The notes: a model not told the origin generated them from the sequence alone. DNA of 64,000 nucleotides from Prostheceraeus crozeri (GCA_907163375.1 CAJQUW010007510.1:124001-188000); one strand, 5' to 3'. Positions 22,268-32,401 are shown, counted from the stretch's first letter. A program made the numbers and translations.

Positions 22268-25200
22268 GGGGAAGGTGGGGTAAAGATTGGAGTGGGGCAA
22301 AGGTTGGAAGTGCCATCACAGCGGAAACAAGAAGACTAATTCATTCGAGCATGAAGTCACATATACACTACCATTAGAAACCTCTATAAACAAAAGATTA
22401 TGTTTCTGCTGTTTCTACATTCGCTGTGGCATACAAAAGATTGATTTTCCGACTTTTTTTGAAACTTTTAAGAATTTTATTCTGTAAGTATTTTTGGTCA
22501 TGAAAAATTGATTGAAGTCATCCATTTTTGCAGAATATTGGATAAGAACGTCTTAAAAATATGATCGTAGCCCGCGATGAACTTCAGGGTTATTTGAAAA
22601 CTTGGTGGGGCAAAGGTTGGATTTCCCGATGGGGTAAAGATTGGAATGATTGAATATACGCATACTCGGTTGTATGTAGACTGTTCACGGTCTTGGATAA
22701 TTTTGATAGGAACTCAAGTTCACAAGTAGCATATTGTAGCAATCTGTGTGTGTACACGTGCGTAATCCATTGTGTGAGGGTGTGAGCGTGTTCCGAGCAT
22801 CTGTTTTCGGCTGCATCGAATCATGACTGTCTGAGGCATTGTGGATCTGCAGTTGCCTAGGAACAGCGGTTATTATTACAATAGCTGACTAACTTAAGAG
22901 TGCATTTCTGCTGGAATCACATCGACCTCAGTCAGACATCGAATTGCGTGATTAAGTGTGACTGCCTACAATATGGTTCGAAATTATATTAGAAAAAACA
23001 AATTGAAAGTGTAGTCGACAGATGATATTCGAGAAGGCATATTCTACGCCTGGTAAAGCATGATGGGAAAACGGTAGTTGAGGCGGCAAGACAGCTGGGT
23101 ATCAAACATGAAACTCTACGACTCTATATCGTAGGCAAACGGAGCCTCCCACAAAACATTGTTATTGGAAAGAGAATAACATTCAGTATTGAAGAAGAGA
23201 AGATGCTGGCTGACTATGTGAAAGATATGTCATTATTGTTCTATGGACTGACGTCGTTACATGTTCGAGAGCTCGCATATAGCTTCGCCACGGAGAACTC
23301 CATCCAAATCCCTACGCCGTGGGAGCACAACAAGAAATCAGGTGTGGACTGGCTATACGGTCATTCATGAGCCGTCATGATCTATCACTTCGAACACCTG
23401 AGGCGACATTGCTGTCAAGAGTCCAAGGTTTTAATCGCTCATCAGTTACACTGTTTTTCAAAAATCTGGAAGGGCAGATGATCAAACATAAATTCCGACC
23501 TGGTGATATCTACAATTTCGACGAAACTGGGGTAACGGCGGTCCCAAATTTGCCTTAGGTGGTGAGCCTGAAAGGTAGAAAACAGGTGGGTCAAGTTACT
23601 GGGTCCGAGCGTGGTATTTTAATTACGGCCACTTGTGCTGTGAGCGCATTTGGATCAGCTGTTCCTCCATTCTTCATCACACCGCGCGTACGATGGCAAC
23701 CACATTTTCTGAACACTGCTCCGACAGGATCTGGTGGTACTGCTAGCCAGCCTGGCTGGCAGATAAGTGACTCGTTCTTGCTTTACCTACAGGATTTCAT
23801 CGATTACGTCAAACCGTCGTTTCAGAGGAAGGTTTTATTGATTATGGACAACCATGAAAGCCATGTGTCCTTGGCAGCTATCGATCTGTGTCGTGACAAT
23901 GGTATCATCCTACTCACCCTTCCACCGCACACAAGCTCAAAATTACAGCCTTTGGATGTAAGTGTCTTTGGACCTTTTAAATGCGCTTATAACCGCGCAT
24001 TGAACGATCAGTCCGTCACAAACGCGGGGAAGAGACCAAGTATTTACGACGCTCCTTCGATTTTCAAGCTTGCCTACGAACTCTCATTCACATTGCTAAA
24101 TATCACAAAAGGCTTTGAAACAACGGGAATTTACCCGTTTGATTGTAATATCTTCACCGAAGAAGATTTCGCACCCGCTGACGCACTACTGCCACCTCAT
24201 AGATGCTCCGGTACCAGTGTCATGGAAGAAGAAAATATCACACAGAACATCGAACCCACCGAAATATCTGACCATGTTTCAAATGTGATTTCACCGGAGA
24301 TGATTCGTCCGAAGCCCAAAGTGATCTATTCAGAAAAGAAAAAGGGCCGAGCAAATGGCAGCTCGAGAGTGCTAACTGATAGTCCTGAAAGAGTGGCGAT
24401 TGAATAGAGAGACTTGAAAAGAAAACTGAAGACATCAGACGAGAGCAAGAATATGAAGAAATCGAAGCCATCGGGATGCCTGATCAGCCACTCAACAATT
24501 GCGCAAGGGGATGAAGCAGGAACCTCCAGCAAAAGCCTACAAGTACCATCTGTTATATTTGAATCTGAAGACGAAGACACAGAAGCGATTCAATATAGTC
24601 ATCAAGTCGAATCTGGAGATTATGTCATTGTTTCTGTAGATTCATCGAAAGGAGGAACGAAAAACTTTGTTGGTCATGTTGAAGACACTAATGATGATCA
24701 CAACATCACAGTCAAATTCATGAAACAGAACAAGACAACACCATCTGCATTCTTCTTTCCCGATACTCGAGACACTTCGACGGTTAAAATAACTGATATT
24801 GTTTGCAAACTGATATGTTTTCTTTCAGTAGAATTTGGAAAATTAGAGTATTTTAGATATTTTCATACAGGTAGTAAATTATTTCAATTATATCAACAAG
24901 GGGACCTGGGCCTATAGGCCTATCATTAAATACCTAATTACACACATATTTAACATAACTTATTGAAGCATAACTTTCTTACAAATAGCCAAAAGGATAG
25001 CAGAGAATAGATACAAAAATGGAAGAAAACAAAAAATCCAAACTTTACCCCATGGCGTTCCAACCTTTACCCCCTGCATGGGGCAAAGATTGGAAATCAG
25101 TTACTGTTAATTAATGATTAATTAGACCATGATTGATATCACCTACGATAATAAAATCACTCAAACATATAACTCATATTCCAAATGACTGAAATATGTC

Positions 25201-25280
25201 GTGTTTAGTTAGAACAGATATCGTCAATGGGGTACAGAGAAGAAAATTCAAAAATTTCCAACCTTTACCCCACCTTCCCC
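22268..25280 (+). mobile_element. Pogo-like element, copy 1
   Basis: Ends GGGGAAGGTGGGGTAAAGAT match over 23 bp with one difference and are flanked by TA. A motif GGGGYAAAGRTTGG occurs at 22277, 22294, 22607 and 22631 at the left, and in mostly reverse orientation at 25037, 25060 and 25258 (plus forward at 25080) at the right. This subterminal design parallels pogo copy 2. The plus strand carries a nearly complete transposase. Confidence 0.85.
22974..24917 (+). pseudogene. Pogo/DDE_1 transposase with few breaks
   Basis: The N-terminus (MVRNYIRKN ... TVVEAARQLGIKHETLRLYI) is a psq/CENP-B-type helix-turn-helix. The DDE_1 domain shows YNFDETGVTAVPNLP (first Asp), LIMDNHESHVSLAAI (second Asp) and LPPHTSSKLQPLDVSVFGPFK (third). 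The C-terminus ends with GDYVIVSVDSSKGG...FVGHVED...VKFMKQNK...FFFPDTRD, usual in longer pogo proteins. From 23319 to 24917 one frame runs with TAG stops at 23556-23558 and 24405-24407. The N-terminal part needs a TAG, a TAA near 23055 and a frame change near 23360. Confidence 0.82.
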
Positions 25281-25282
25281 TA

Positions 25283-25663
25283 TATATATATATAAAAATA
25301 ATAAAAAATAATAATTTATAAATGCTAAACAAAATAAATGAAATGATATCAACCTGCAGACATAAGGAAAAGTTCCAACTTTCTTCCATCAAGTTAAAAT
25401 TCTATGTTGATCAACTTAAGATATCTTCTACATAACTTAACTTCTATAAATCTCCAGCAGTGAGACTTCTGCTAAAGTGACATTGAAATTCAAGAATTGT
25501 GACACTTCCTTTGTTAGCTCGTATGATGATCGGTTCGCCGTGAAACTAAAACTACTAGTCTTAGAAGGTCTTTTCCAAACTTTTTATTATACATACATAC
25601 ATATATATGTATACGCACAAAGTTCCCAGACGTTTCATATTGTCTTTGTGAAAAGAAAAACAC
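25283..25663. other. AT-rich spacer
   Basis: TA-rich runs at 25283-25296 and near 25600; no gene was seen. TTCCCAGACGTTTCATATTG near 25623 resembles TTCCCAGTCTTTTCATATTT near 27695, so the Penelope-like 3' region extends to about 25620. Confidence 0.45.
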
Positions 25664-25720
25664 TTTTTTCCGGACTAGTTTCTAGGCTAGTTTATTGCCT
25701 CATCTTCAGCGGTACAACAA
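25664..25720 (-). ncRNA. Hammerhead-like ribozyme, Penelope element A
   Basis: On the minus strand: stem I ACCG, core CTGAAGA, stem II AGGC/GCCT, core GAAA, a two-bp stem III (AC-TA-GT) with cleavage-site C, then CGG closing stem I. Type I hammerheads with tiny stem III are known from Penelope-like elements. The stem II sequence differs from element B while its pairing is kept, which supports RNA selection. Confidence 0.65.
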
Positions 25721-25881
25721 AGAATTCAATAAAATCCACAATAAAATTTATATCTACAAGTTTGCTTCAACAGAAACATTTTCATTAACTAAAATCTCAA
25801 ATAAAATACGTCACAAAATACAGAGAGCGTTGAACTACATAGCTATTGCGCTAAACATGACATCATTACGAGCGGATTACG

Positions 25882-26943
25882 TCATAAATTTAATGTCAAA
25901 GGAAATTGTCCGTTCCGGTCATTCGATAAGCAATCTGTGTTGTTAATTAAAATAGATTCTAGAATCATTGGGTATTTCGAGCAACCTATATTTTTGAAAT
26001 TTTCATGTTTCGGTGCATGAACATGCATGGAAACCTCAGTTTGAGTAGGATACCCTCGTAAGTGTTCTGAGATACGGGTATAGAAATGCCTTTTGGTGGC
26101 ACCAATGTACCGCATTGGACAGCGGTCACAGTTATATTGATAAACAATATCCGATCGCAGATCACTCATAATTTTATCTTTGTTGCGAAAAAAATCTTTC
26201 ATTTTATACGTACTGTACGTAGTTTGAATTTCAGCCTTAGACAGTTTTTGATTGATTTTATGAATTCTATGATTGAAATCTTTAAATCCTTCACGAATGA
26301 AAGGCACGGACCAATAAATAATTTTCTTATCATTCTCTTTATTTTTATTCTCTTGCTTTGCACAAACTTTTTCTTCGACTTGCTTTTTTACTTTCAAAAT
26401 TGTTTCCAATTGAAAACCATTACCTATAAATGTTTCAATAATTTTCTCAGATGCTGATTCATACAGAGTCTGATCAAAGCAAATTCTGAAGGCTCGAGAC
26501 AGCAACGAACGAATGGCCGCTAATTTATATTTTTCAGGCGCATAAGCGAACTGAGGAGTATAGACTCCAGTGTTTGTTGATTTGATATGGAAATCAATTT
26601 TGAAAGAATTATCAGTTTCAAGAGTTATCTCCGTATCTAAAAATGTGATGCATTTGTTACTACTTTCTTCTAGAGTAAATTGGATGTTCTCATCCAATGA
26701 GTTGATGAAGTTCAGAAACTTTTTAGCATCACTACTGTTTTTGAAAATCGTGAAACAATCGTCCACATAACGACGATAAAAAATTGGCAATGTGCCTTCA
26801 TACTTATGGAATTTGCTTTCAAGCATATCGAGAGCAAACGCAGCCATAGTAGGGCCAAGGTTAGAGCCCATGGCCATACCGTCCACCTGGTGGTATAGTT
26901 GGTTGTCAAAACTGAACAAAATGTTTGTGCACACAAGGTTCAA
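25882..26943 (-). pseudogene. Penelope-like RT/GIY-YIG protein, partial
   Basis: A 353-codon frame with RT motif B (HQVDGMAMGSNLGPTMAAFA), motif C (RRYVDDCFTIF), NTGVYTPQFAYAPEKYKLAA and a GIY-YIG endonuclease region (IVYQYNCDRCPMRYIGATKR...ISEHLRG). RT plus GIY-YIG is the defining architecture of Penelope-like elements. The N-terminal RT part is absent from this copy. Confidence 0.85.
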
Positions 26944-26986
26944 TAGACTTTTTAAAGCTGTGTTTGTTGATTTGATATGGAAATCA

Positions 26987-27010
26987 TATGTATATATATA
27001 TATATATATG
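26987..27010. repeat. TA microsatellite at PLE junction
   Basis: A short TATA run sits exactly between the truncated element A and the extra 5'-exon fragment of element B. Confidence 0.8.
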
Positions 27011-27452
27011 TGAATGTGGGCAGCAAATCGTTATTCTTGCATGTTTCATTAAATATAATATCGCAATCAGTCTTGTTAATTTTCAAACAATGATTTTCCA
27101 TAGTTCTGAAAAGTTTCTTTTCTTCATTTGTTAAAAACTTCAAAATACATTTTGAAAGCCATTTAATTGGAATCATACCGGTACTTCGGACTGTCACGGA
27201 GTCCATCTTCAGGGTAATTGAATTTGCTGAATGCACATTGATCATTAAAGAGAACCAACCTCTTCTCAATAAACAAGACCAGCGTTTGACCCATCGCTTA
27301 TTAGTAATGTAGCAAAATATTTCCATTTTTATGCATGAATTAGAATAATCATTTCTATGTTCTTCCAATGTTGACCATTTCTATTCCATTTTCGATATCC
27401 TTCTCACAATTTTGTACATGCATGGTTTATATTTCCTAGCTTTTTCCTTAAT

Positions 27453-27690
27453 ATGATCAATGTACATTCAGCAAATTCAATTACCCTGAAGATGGACTCC
27501 GTGACAGTCCGAAGTACCGGTATGATTCCAATTAAATGGCTTTCAAAATGTATTTTGAAGTTTTTAACAAATGAAGAAAAGAAACTTTTTAGAACTATGG
27601 AAAATCATTGTTTGAAAATTAACAAGACTGATTGCGATATTATATTTAATGAAACATGCAAAAATAACGATTTGCTGCCCACATTCACAA
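27453..27690 (+). other. Putative 5' coding exon of Penelope element, left-arm copy
   Basis: An open frame MINVHSANSITLKMDS ... KWLSKCILKFLTNEEK ... CKNNDLLPTFT occurs here, in the right arm (30669 down to about 30430, minus) and outside the left arm (27243 down to 27006, minus). NNDLLPTFT resembles a motif near the N-terminus of Penelope proteins, so I take it as the element's first coding segment rather than a separate gene. The frame runs on into the hammerhead region only by chance. Confidence 0.5.
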
Positions 27691-27731
27691 GTGTTCCCAG
27701 TCTTTTCATATTTCATGTAAAAGAAAAAGCA

Positions 27732-27790
27732 GAGCTTTCCGGACTAGTTTCGATGTTTTTTATCACATCATCTTCAGCGGTAAAAAGAGT
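27732..27790 (-). ncRNA. Hammerhead-like ribozyme, Penelope element B left arm
   Basis: On the minus strand: stem I CTTTTTACCG / CGGAAAG, core CTGAAGA, stem II GATGT/ACATC, core GAAA, minimal stem III AC-TA-GT and cleavage-site C. All core positions fit the hammerhead consensus CUGANGA...GAAA apart from one bulged U after the first box, which is also present in element A. Confidence 0.68.
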
Positions 27791-27939
27791 TACAAACATC
27801 TGTACACATCATTTACATACTTGCTATCTACAATTCATTTTCAACATTAACACAACTAAAACACGATAAAATACGTCATTAATTGCATGTCACATGCCAC
27901 TGACGTCATGCATGTCATTTCGTCACCTTTCATGTAATT

Positions 27940-29964
27940 TCATAAATCTAGAGACAATTGATATGAACCATTTCGTTCATTCGAGAGGCAATCTTTGTTT
28001 TGATTCATGATTATAGTTTCAGGAATGAATGGAATTTTGTAACGACCTAGAATTCTAAAGTTTTCATATTTCGGTGCATGTTCATGCATCGAAACTTCAG
28101 TGGGTGTTGGGTAGCCTCTAAGATGCTCGCTAATACGGGTATTTAAATGTCTTTTGGATGCGCCAATATACCGCATCGAACAGCGGTCACAACTGTATTG
28201 GTAAACAATGTTGGCTTTCAATCCATCAGAAATACTATCTTTATTTTGAAAAAAGTTTTGAAGTTTGAAAGTTTTGTACGCGGGTCTGATCTCTGTATTT
28301 GAGAGACTTTGGTTGATGTTGTGAATTCTGTTATTTAATTCTTTGACGCCCTCTCGAATGAACGGAACTGGCCAATAAATAATATTTTTGCTTCTGTCTT
28401 TGTCTGGGATCTCTTGTTCCACGACTGTCCTCTTTTTATCAATTTCTTTCTTTATCTGATTTATTTTTTCATCAGGGAAACCATTACTTATGAAAATATC
28501 AGAAATCTTTTTAGATGCAGACTGAAAAAGAGTCTCATCAGAACAGACTTTAGAAGCGCGAAACAATAAAGACCGAATGGCCGACAATTTGTATTTGTCT
28601 GGAGCATAGGCAAAGTATGGAGTATAAACTCCTGTATTGGTCGATTTTTTGTGAAAATCTATCTTGAAATTTTTAGATTGGAGAGTCACTTCGGTATCCA
28701 AAAATGTGATACAATTATTAATATTCTCTTCCATGGTGAATTGGATGTTATCATCCAAACTATTGACAAAGTTCAAAAAGCTTTTGGCTTCATTACTGTT
28801 GCGAAAAATGACAAAACAATCGTCAACAAATCGACGATAGAAGAATGGCAATGTGCAGTCGTACTTACAAAAATTGCTTTCGATCATATCTAGAGCGAAG
28901 GCAGGCATGGTAGGGCCAAGGTTTAAACCCATGGCCATACCGTCCACCTGATGAAAAGGATCATTATTAAAACCAAATAAGACATTCGTGCAAGCCAGAT
29001 CTAACAAAGCTGTCAAAGCATGTTTTGAAATAGGAAAATTGTCGAAGTCAATCAGGGAGGCAATGTGTTTAATCGTTCTTTTCACAGGAATGCTTGTGAA
29101 AAGGTTCTTAACATCTAAACTGAACAGCTGAAAGTTCTCATCAGGCAAGTAAAGACATTTCAGGCTGTCAACAAATTGAAAAGTATCCTTGAGATTGTAT
29201 TTCATAGGAATGAATTTTTTTAAAATATTATCAAGCCAAAGAGCGAGATTCGATGTGTAGGAATTACACATACTCATAATAGGCCGGTATGGCGGATCTT
29301 CAGCATTTTTGTGGACTTTGGGAAGACCATAGAGACGAGCAGGCTGAGATCCACACGCCCGAATGTTTTGAAAAATATCATCATTTATCAATTTTTTGGA
29401 CTTCAAATCTTGAAGTTTCCTATTGAATCGGTCTTCTTCCAAAATGAATGGTTCTTTTTTTGAACGTTTGTCAGGTTTATATTTTTTGAAACGACTTTGA
29501 TCACTCAATATGCTTTGGAGCTTCTCCACATACGAGATTCTGTCATGGATCACTATGCCGTTGCCTTTGTCAAATTTGGATACCACAATATCCTTATTTT
29601 TGGCAAGTTTGGATAGAGACTTCATTTTAGATTTCCAATTATTGGATATTCTGTGTTTGTTGAAGTAACTTTTGAAAGCGTTTCTTATTTTGATTATCAG
29701 ATCATTGTTGGTGGCTGCACCATCAAAATGCTTGAGTTTAGAGACCAAATTTTCGGCCTCAGCTTTCTGTTCATTAATCTTAATTTTGGGTTGAGGAAAA
29801 CACATCGAAAAACCTAGAGCAAGAACTTCTTTTTCATTATCAGTCAAAGGAACTGACGAAATATTGAGAACAGAGTAATTGATTTTTTTGTCTTGAGATG
29901 AGACAACTGGTTTTTGAGTAGATTCAAGATTTCTAAGTTTTTTCGAATGCACCAATTGGCGCAT
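27940..29964 (-). CDS. Penelope-like reverse transcriptase with GIY-YIG endonuclease
   Basis: A 674-codon frame on the minus strand. The N-terminal PLE region (LNISSVPLTDNEKEVLALGF) is followed by VVSKFDKGNGIVIHDR near residue 128, LYGLPKVHKN at 211-220, RT motif A FSLDVKNLFTSIP (Asp284), motif B VDGMAMGLNLGP near 340, motif C FVDDCF at 379-384, and NTGVYTPYFAYAPDKYKLSA. GIY-YIG lies at about 585-617 (IVYQYSCDRCSMRYIGASKR...ISEHLRG). The protein copies the element RNA and nicks target DNA. The first Met lies at the arm junction; part of the N-terminus may come from the short exon in the arms. Confidence 0.9.
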   Translation of the reverse strand: MRQLVHSKKLRNLESTQKPVVSSQDKKINYSVLNISSVPLTDNEKEVLALGFSMCFPQPKIKINEQKAEAENLVSKLKHFDGAATNNDLIIKIRNAFKSYFNKHRISNNWKSKMKSLSKLAKNKDIVVSKFDKGNGIVIHDRISYVEKLQSILSDQSRFKKYKPDKRSKKEPFILEEDRFNRKLQDLKSKKLINDDIFQNIRACGSQPARLYGLPKVHKNAEDPPYRPIMSMCNSYTSNLALWLDNILKKFIPMKYNLKDTFQFVDSLKCLYLPDENFQLFSLDVKNLFTSIPVKRTIKHIASLIDFDNFPISKHALTALLDLACTNVLFGFNNDPFHQVDGMAMGLNLGPTMPAFALDMIESNFCKYDCTLPFFYRRFVDDCFVIFRNSNEAKSFLNFVNSLDDNIQFTMEENINNCITFLDTEVTLQSKNFKIDFHKKSTNTGVYTPYFAYAPDKYKLSAIRSLLFRASKVCSDETLFQSASKKISDIFISNGFPDEKINQIKKEIDKKRTVVEQEIPDKDRSKNIIYWPVPFIREGVKELNNRIHNINQSLSNTEIRPAYKTFKLQNFFQNKDSISDGLKANIVYQYSCDRCSMRYIGASKRHLNTRISEHLRGYPTPTEVSMHEHAPKYENFRILGRYKIPFIPETIIMNQNKDCLSNERNGSYQLSLDL

Positions 29965-30880
29965 CCAAAAGACATTTAAATACCCGTATTAGCGAGCATC
30001 TTAGAGGCTACCCAACACCCAATGAAGTTTCGATGCATGAACATGCACCGAAATATGAAAACTTTAGAATTCTAGGTCGTTACAAAATTCCATTCATTCC
30101 TGAAACTATAATCATGAATCAAAACAAAGATTGCCTCTCGAATGAACGAAATGGTTCATATCAATTGTCTCTAGATTTATGAAATTACATGAAAGGTGAC
30201 GAAATGACATGCATGACGTCAGTGGCATGTGACATGCAATTAATGACGTATTTTATCGTGTTTTAGTTGTGTTAATGTTGAAAATGAATTGTAGATAGCA
30301 AGTATGTAAATGATGTGTACAGATGTTTGTAACTCTTTTTACCGATGAAGATGATGTGATAAAAAACATCGAAACTAGTCCGGAAAGCTCTGCTTTTTCT
30401 TTTACATGAAATATGAAAAGACTGGGAACACTTGTGAATGTGGGCAGCAAATCGTTATTTTTGCATGTTTCATTAAATATAATATCGCAATCAGTCTTGT
30501 TAATTTTCAAACAATGATTTTCCATAGTTCTGAAAAGTTTCTTTTCTTCATTTGTTAAAAACTTCAAAATACATTTTGAAAGCCATTTAATTGGAATCAT
30601 ACCGGTACTTCGGACTGTCACGGAGTCCATCTTCAGGGTAATTGAATTTGCTGAATGTACATTGATCATATTAAGGAAAAAGCTAGGAAATATAAACCAT
30701 GCATGTACAAAATTGTGAGAAGGATATCGAAAATGGAATAGAAATGGTCAACATTGGAAGAACATAGAAATGATTATTCTAATTCATGCATAAAAATGGA
30801 AATATTTTGCTACATTACTAATAAGCAATGGGTCAAACGCTGGTCTTGTTTATTGAGAAGAGGTTGGTTCTCTTTAATGA
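29956..30880. repeat. Right inverted arm of Penelope element B
   Basis: The complement of the left arm. Its inner end joins the RT frame at the palindrome CCAATTGG, so the RT frame's first codons overlap the arm end. Only a handful of differences from the left arm were seen. Confidence 0.88.
30332..30391 (+). ncRNA. Hammerhead-like ribozyme, Penelope element B right arm
   Basis: The inverted copy of the left-arm ribozyme, on the plus strand. Stems are the same, but this copy carries a substitution inside the first core box and is probably inactive. Confidence 0.55.
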
Positions 30881-30917
30881 GCAGAGCCTCGGCGATTTCC
30901 AGATCTTTCTGCACTGG

Positions 30918-30925
30918 GTAATTTA

Positions 30926-30966
<41 letters not shown>
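30918..30966. repeat. TA microsatellite, left of mariner copy 2
   Basis: A TATA run that continues on the other side of the mariner at 32364-32398; the two halves were one microsatellite before insertion. Confidence 0.9.
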
Positions 30967-30969
<3 letters not shown>

Positions 30970-32360
30970 GGTGAGTCAAAAAAAACGTTATTTACCTTTT
31001 GTGGGATATCTATTATAAGTTACAATAAAATGCAACAACAGGCGGTTATGAACATTGAAAAAGCTGCTCCTCACAAGCTGTGGTTACAACAGCGACTCAA
31101 ACTGAGCACCTTCCTGCTGAATGCAAAGAGAGCATCGTCGAACAAATGAGTCATAGGCCTTCATGCAGGCGTTAGATGTGAAAGAAGTAATTTCCTCTCG
31201 AATGCAGGCTGTCAGTTCTCTCGTATTTCTTGGCGGTCGCGCATACACTCGGTCTCTTAACGCTCCCCACAGGAAGAAGTCGCAAACAGTAAGGTCTGGA
31301 GAACGGGGTGGCCACTCAACTGGTCCTCTTCGACCAATCCACCGACCCGTCAGATTTTCGTCGAGGATTCTTCGACTTGCGTTGCTGTAGTGGGGAGGGG
31401 CTCCATCCTGTTGATAGAATCTGCTCTGGTTTTCGTTTCGTCGCAAGAAGGGAATAACATGCTGTTTCAGAACATTGCAGTACCGATCGCTGTTCATCGT
31501 TAGTTCACTGATGTCGTAACTCAGCACTCCAGTATGGTCTATCATGGCCCATACAGTGACAGATCTCCGGTCATGAAGCTTTTCGACGAAAGCTTTAGGG
31601 TTCTCAGTGCTCCAGTAGTGCAGATTGTGCTTATTTACAGTTCCATTCACATGAAAGACAGCTTCGTCGGAAAAAACTATTCGGAGATGGAATTGAGGAT
31701 GCTGAAGTGAGGAATTGAGGATCCATTGACAATTCGAGACGTCGGTCGTGATCGTCATCTGAGAGTTCCTGGACGAAGGTTGGCTTATAGGGATGATACT
31801 TTTTCTTATGAAGACAGCGAACGACGCTACTTTGCGAGACTCCAAGCGTGTTGCTTATGCGACGCGTAGAAACGTTCGGGTCATCTTCAATTATCGGCTT
31901 GATGGAGGTAAAGATATCGTCACCTGTAGCCGTCACTGGACGACCACTTCCATTTTCACGCTTATTCATATCCCCATACGTAAGGAATTTCTTCATCCAA
32001 CGATGGACTGTCGGTGGAGGCGGGGCTTCCTCATGAAATTCATCCATGTATTTTCTCCTTGCTTCGGACACTTTGTTGAATGTAACCGCACATGCAACAA
32101 GCCTTGCCTTCCTTTCCATCATAGTTTGGCATGAATGAAGCACTAAATGAATACTTGTACATACACTTGTATAAACTATGTACAGAAGCCATTCGTTCGA
32201 TGATATAAATTCGAATTTTTTGAACTTAGAGCATTGATTTGGTGCTTGGATATGGAAAATAAAACCATAGAAATTCAATCAGTCAACTTGAGAAAGAAAT
32301 CAGAATGACAATTCAGATAGATTTTTCACAAACTTCAAATAACGTTTTTTTTGACTCACC

Positions 32361-32363
<3 letters not shown>
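30967..32363 (-). mobile_element. Mariner-type transposon, copy 2, inside a TA microsatellite
   Basis: Perfect 27-bp inverted ends beginning CAGGGTGAGTCAAAAAAAAC, with TA on both sides. Total length is 1397 bp. The transposase is on the minus strand with a single frame change. Identical ends and almost intact coding suggest a recent insertion. Confidence 0.93.
31084..32122 (-). pseudogene. Mariner transposase, single frameshift
   Basis: From ATG 32122 (MMERKARLVACAVTFNK) the N-terminus gives two helix-turn-helix motifs (TVHRWMKKFLTYGD; ISNTLGVSQSSVVRCL). After one frame change near 31738 the catalytic part follows: VFSDEAVFHVNGTVNKHNLH (first Asp), YQQDGAPPHYSNASRR (second) and PPRSPDLTVCDFFLW (third), with 36 residues between the last two Asp by my count. 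It shares WIGRRGPVEWP with mariner copy 1 but is clearly a different family. Confidence 0.88.

Positions 32364-32398
<35 letters not shown>
32364..32398. repeat. TA microsatellite, right of mariner copy 2
   Basis: Right half of the microsatellite split by the mariner. Confidence 0.9.

Positions 32399-32401
<3 letters not shown>

Larger units (their letters stand above)
25620..26987 (-). mobile_element. Penelope-like element A, 5'-truncated
   Basis: The minus strand carries the C-terminal half of a Penelope-like protein (25882-26943) followed by a 3' region with a hammerhead-like motif (25664-25720). The upstream end stops at a TA run near 26987. A 27-bp stretch at 26961-26987 repeats 26571-26597 in the same orientation. 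Relative to element B the protein is clearly diverged, so A is a different subfamily. It is incomplete and I treat it as a fossil. Confidence 0.8.
27242..28167. repeat. Left inverted arm of Penelope element B
   Basis: This arm is nearly identical to the complement of 29956-30880. The inner boundary lies inside the GIY-YIG coding sequence at GCGCCAAT, and the outer boundary is at TCATTAAAGAGAACC. Confidence 0.88.
27006..30880 (-). mobile_element. Penelope-like element B with inverted arms
   Basis: A long RT/GIY-YIG frame (27940-29964) is flanked by two near-identical arms of about 925 bp in inverted orientation (27242-28167 and 29956-30880). Each arm holds the protein's C-terminal codons, a hammerhead-like motif and a short putative 5' coding exon read outward. 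A third copy of that exon (27006-27243) lies outside the left arm. Penelope-like elements are known for pseudo-LTRs in direct or inverted arrangement. Arm-to-arm similarity is very high, so the rearrangement looks young. The main frame looks whole. Confidence 0.85.

Noticed and set aside
27453-27869. 138-codon frame as an independent gene (also at 30253-30669)
   Set aside because: The first half looks like the Penelope 5' coding segment, and the second half is translation through the ribozyme region on the opposite strand.
27242-30880. LTR retrotransposon reading of the long terminal arms
   Set aside because: The arms are inverted, the RT is of Penelope type with GIY-YIG, and no gag, protease, RNase H or integrase is present.
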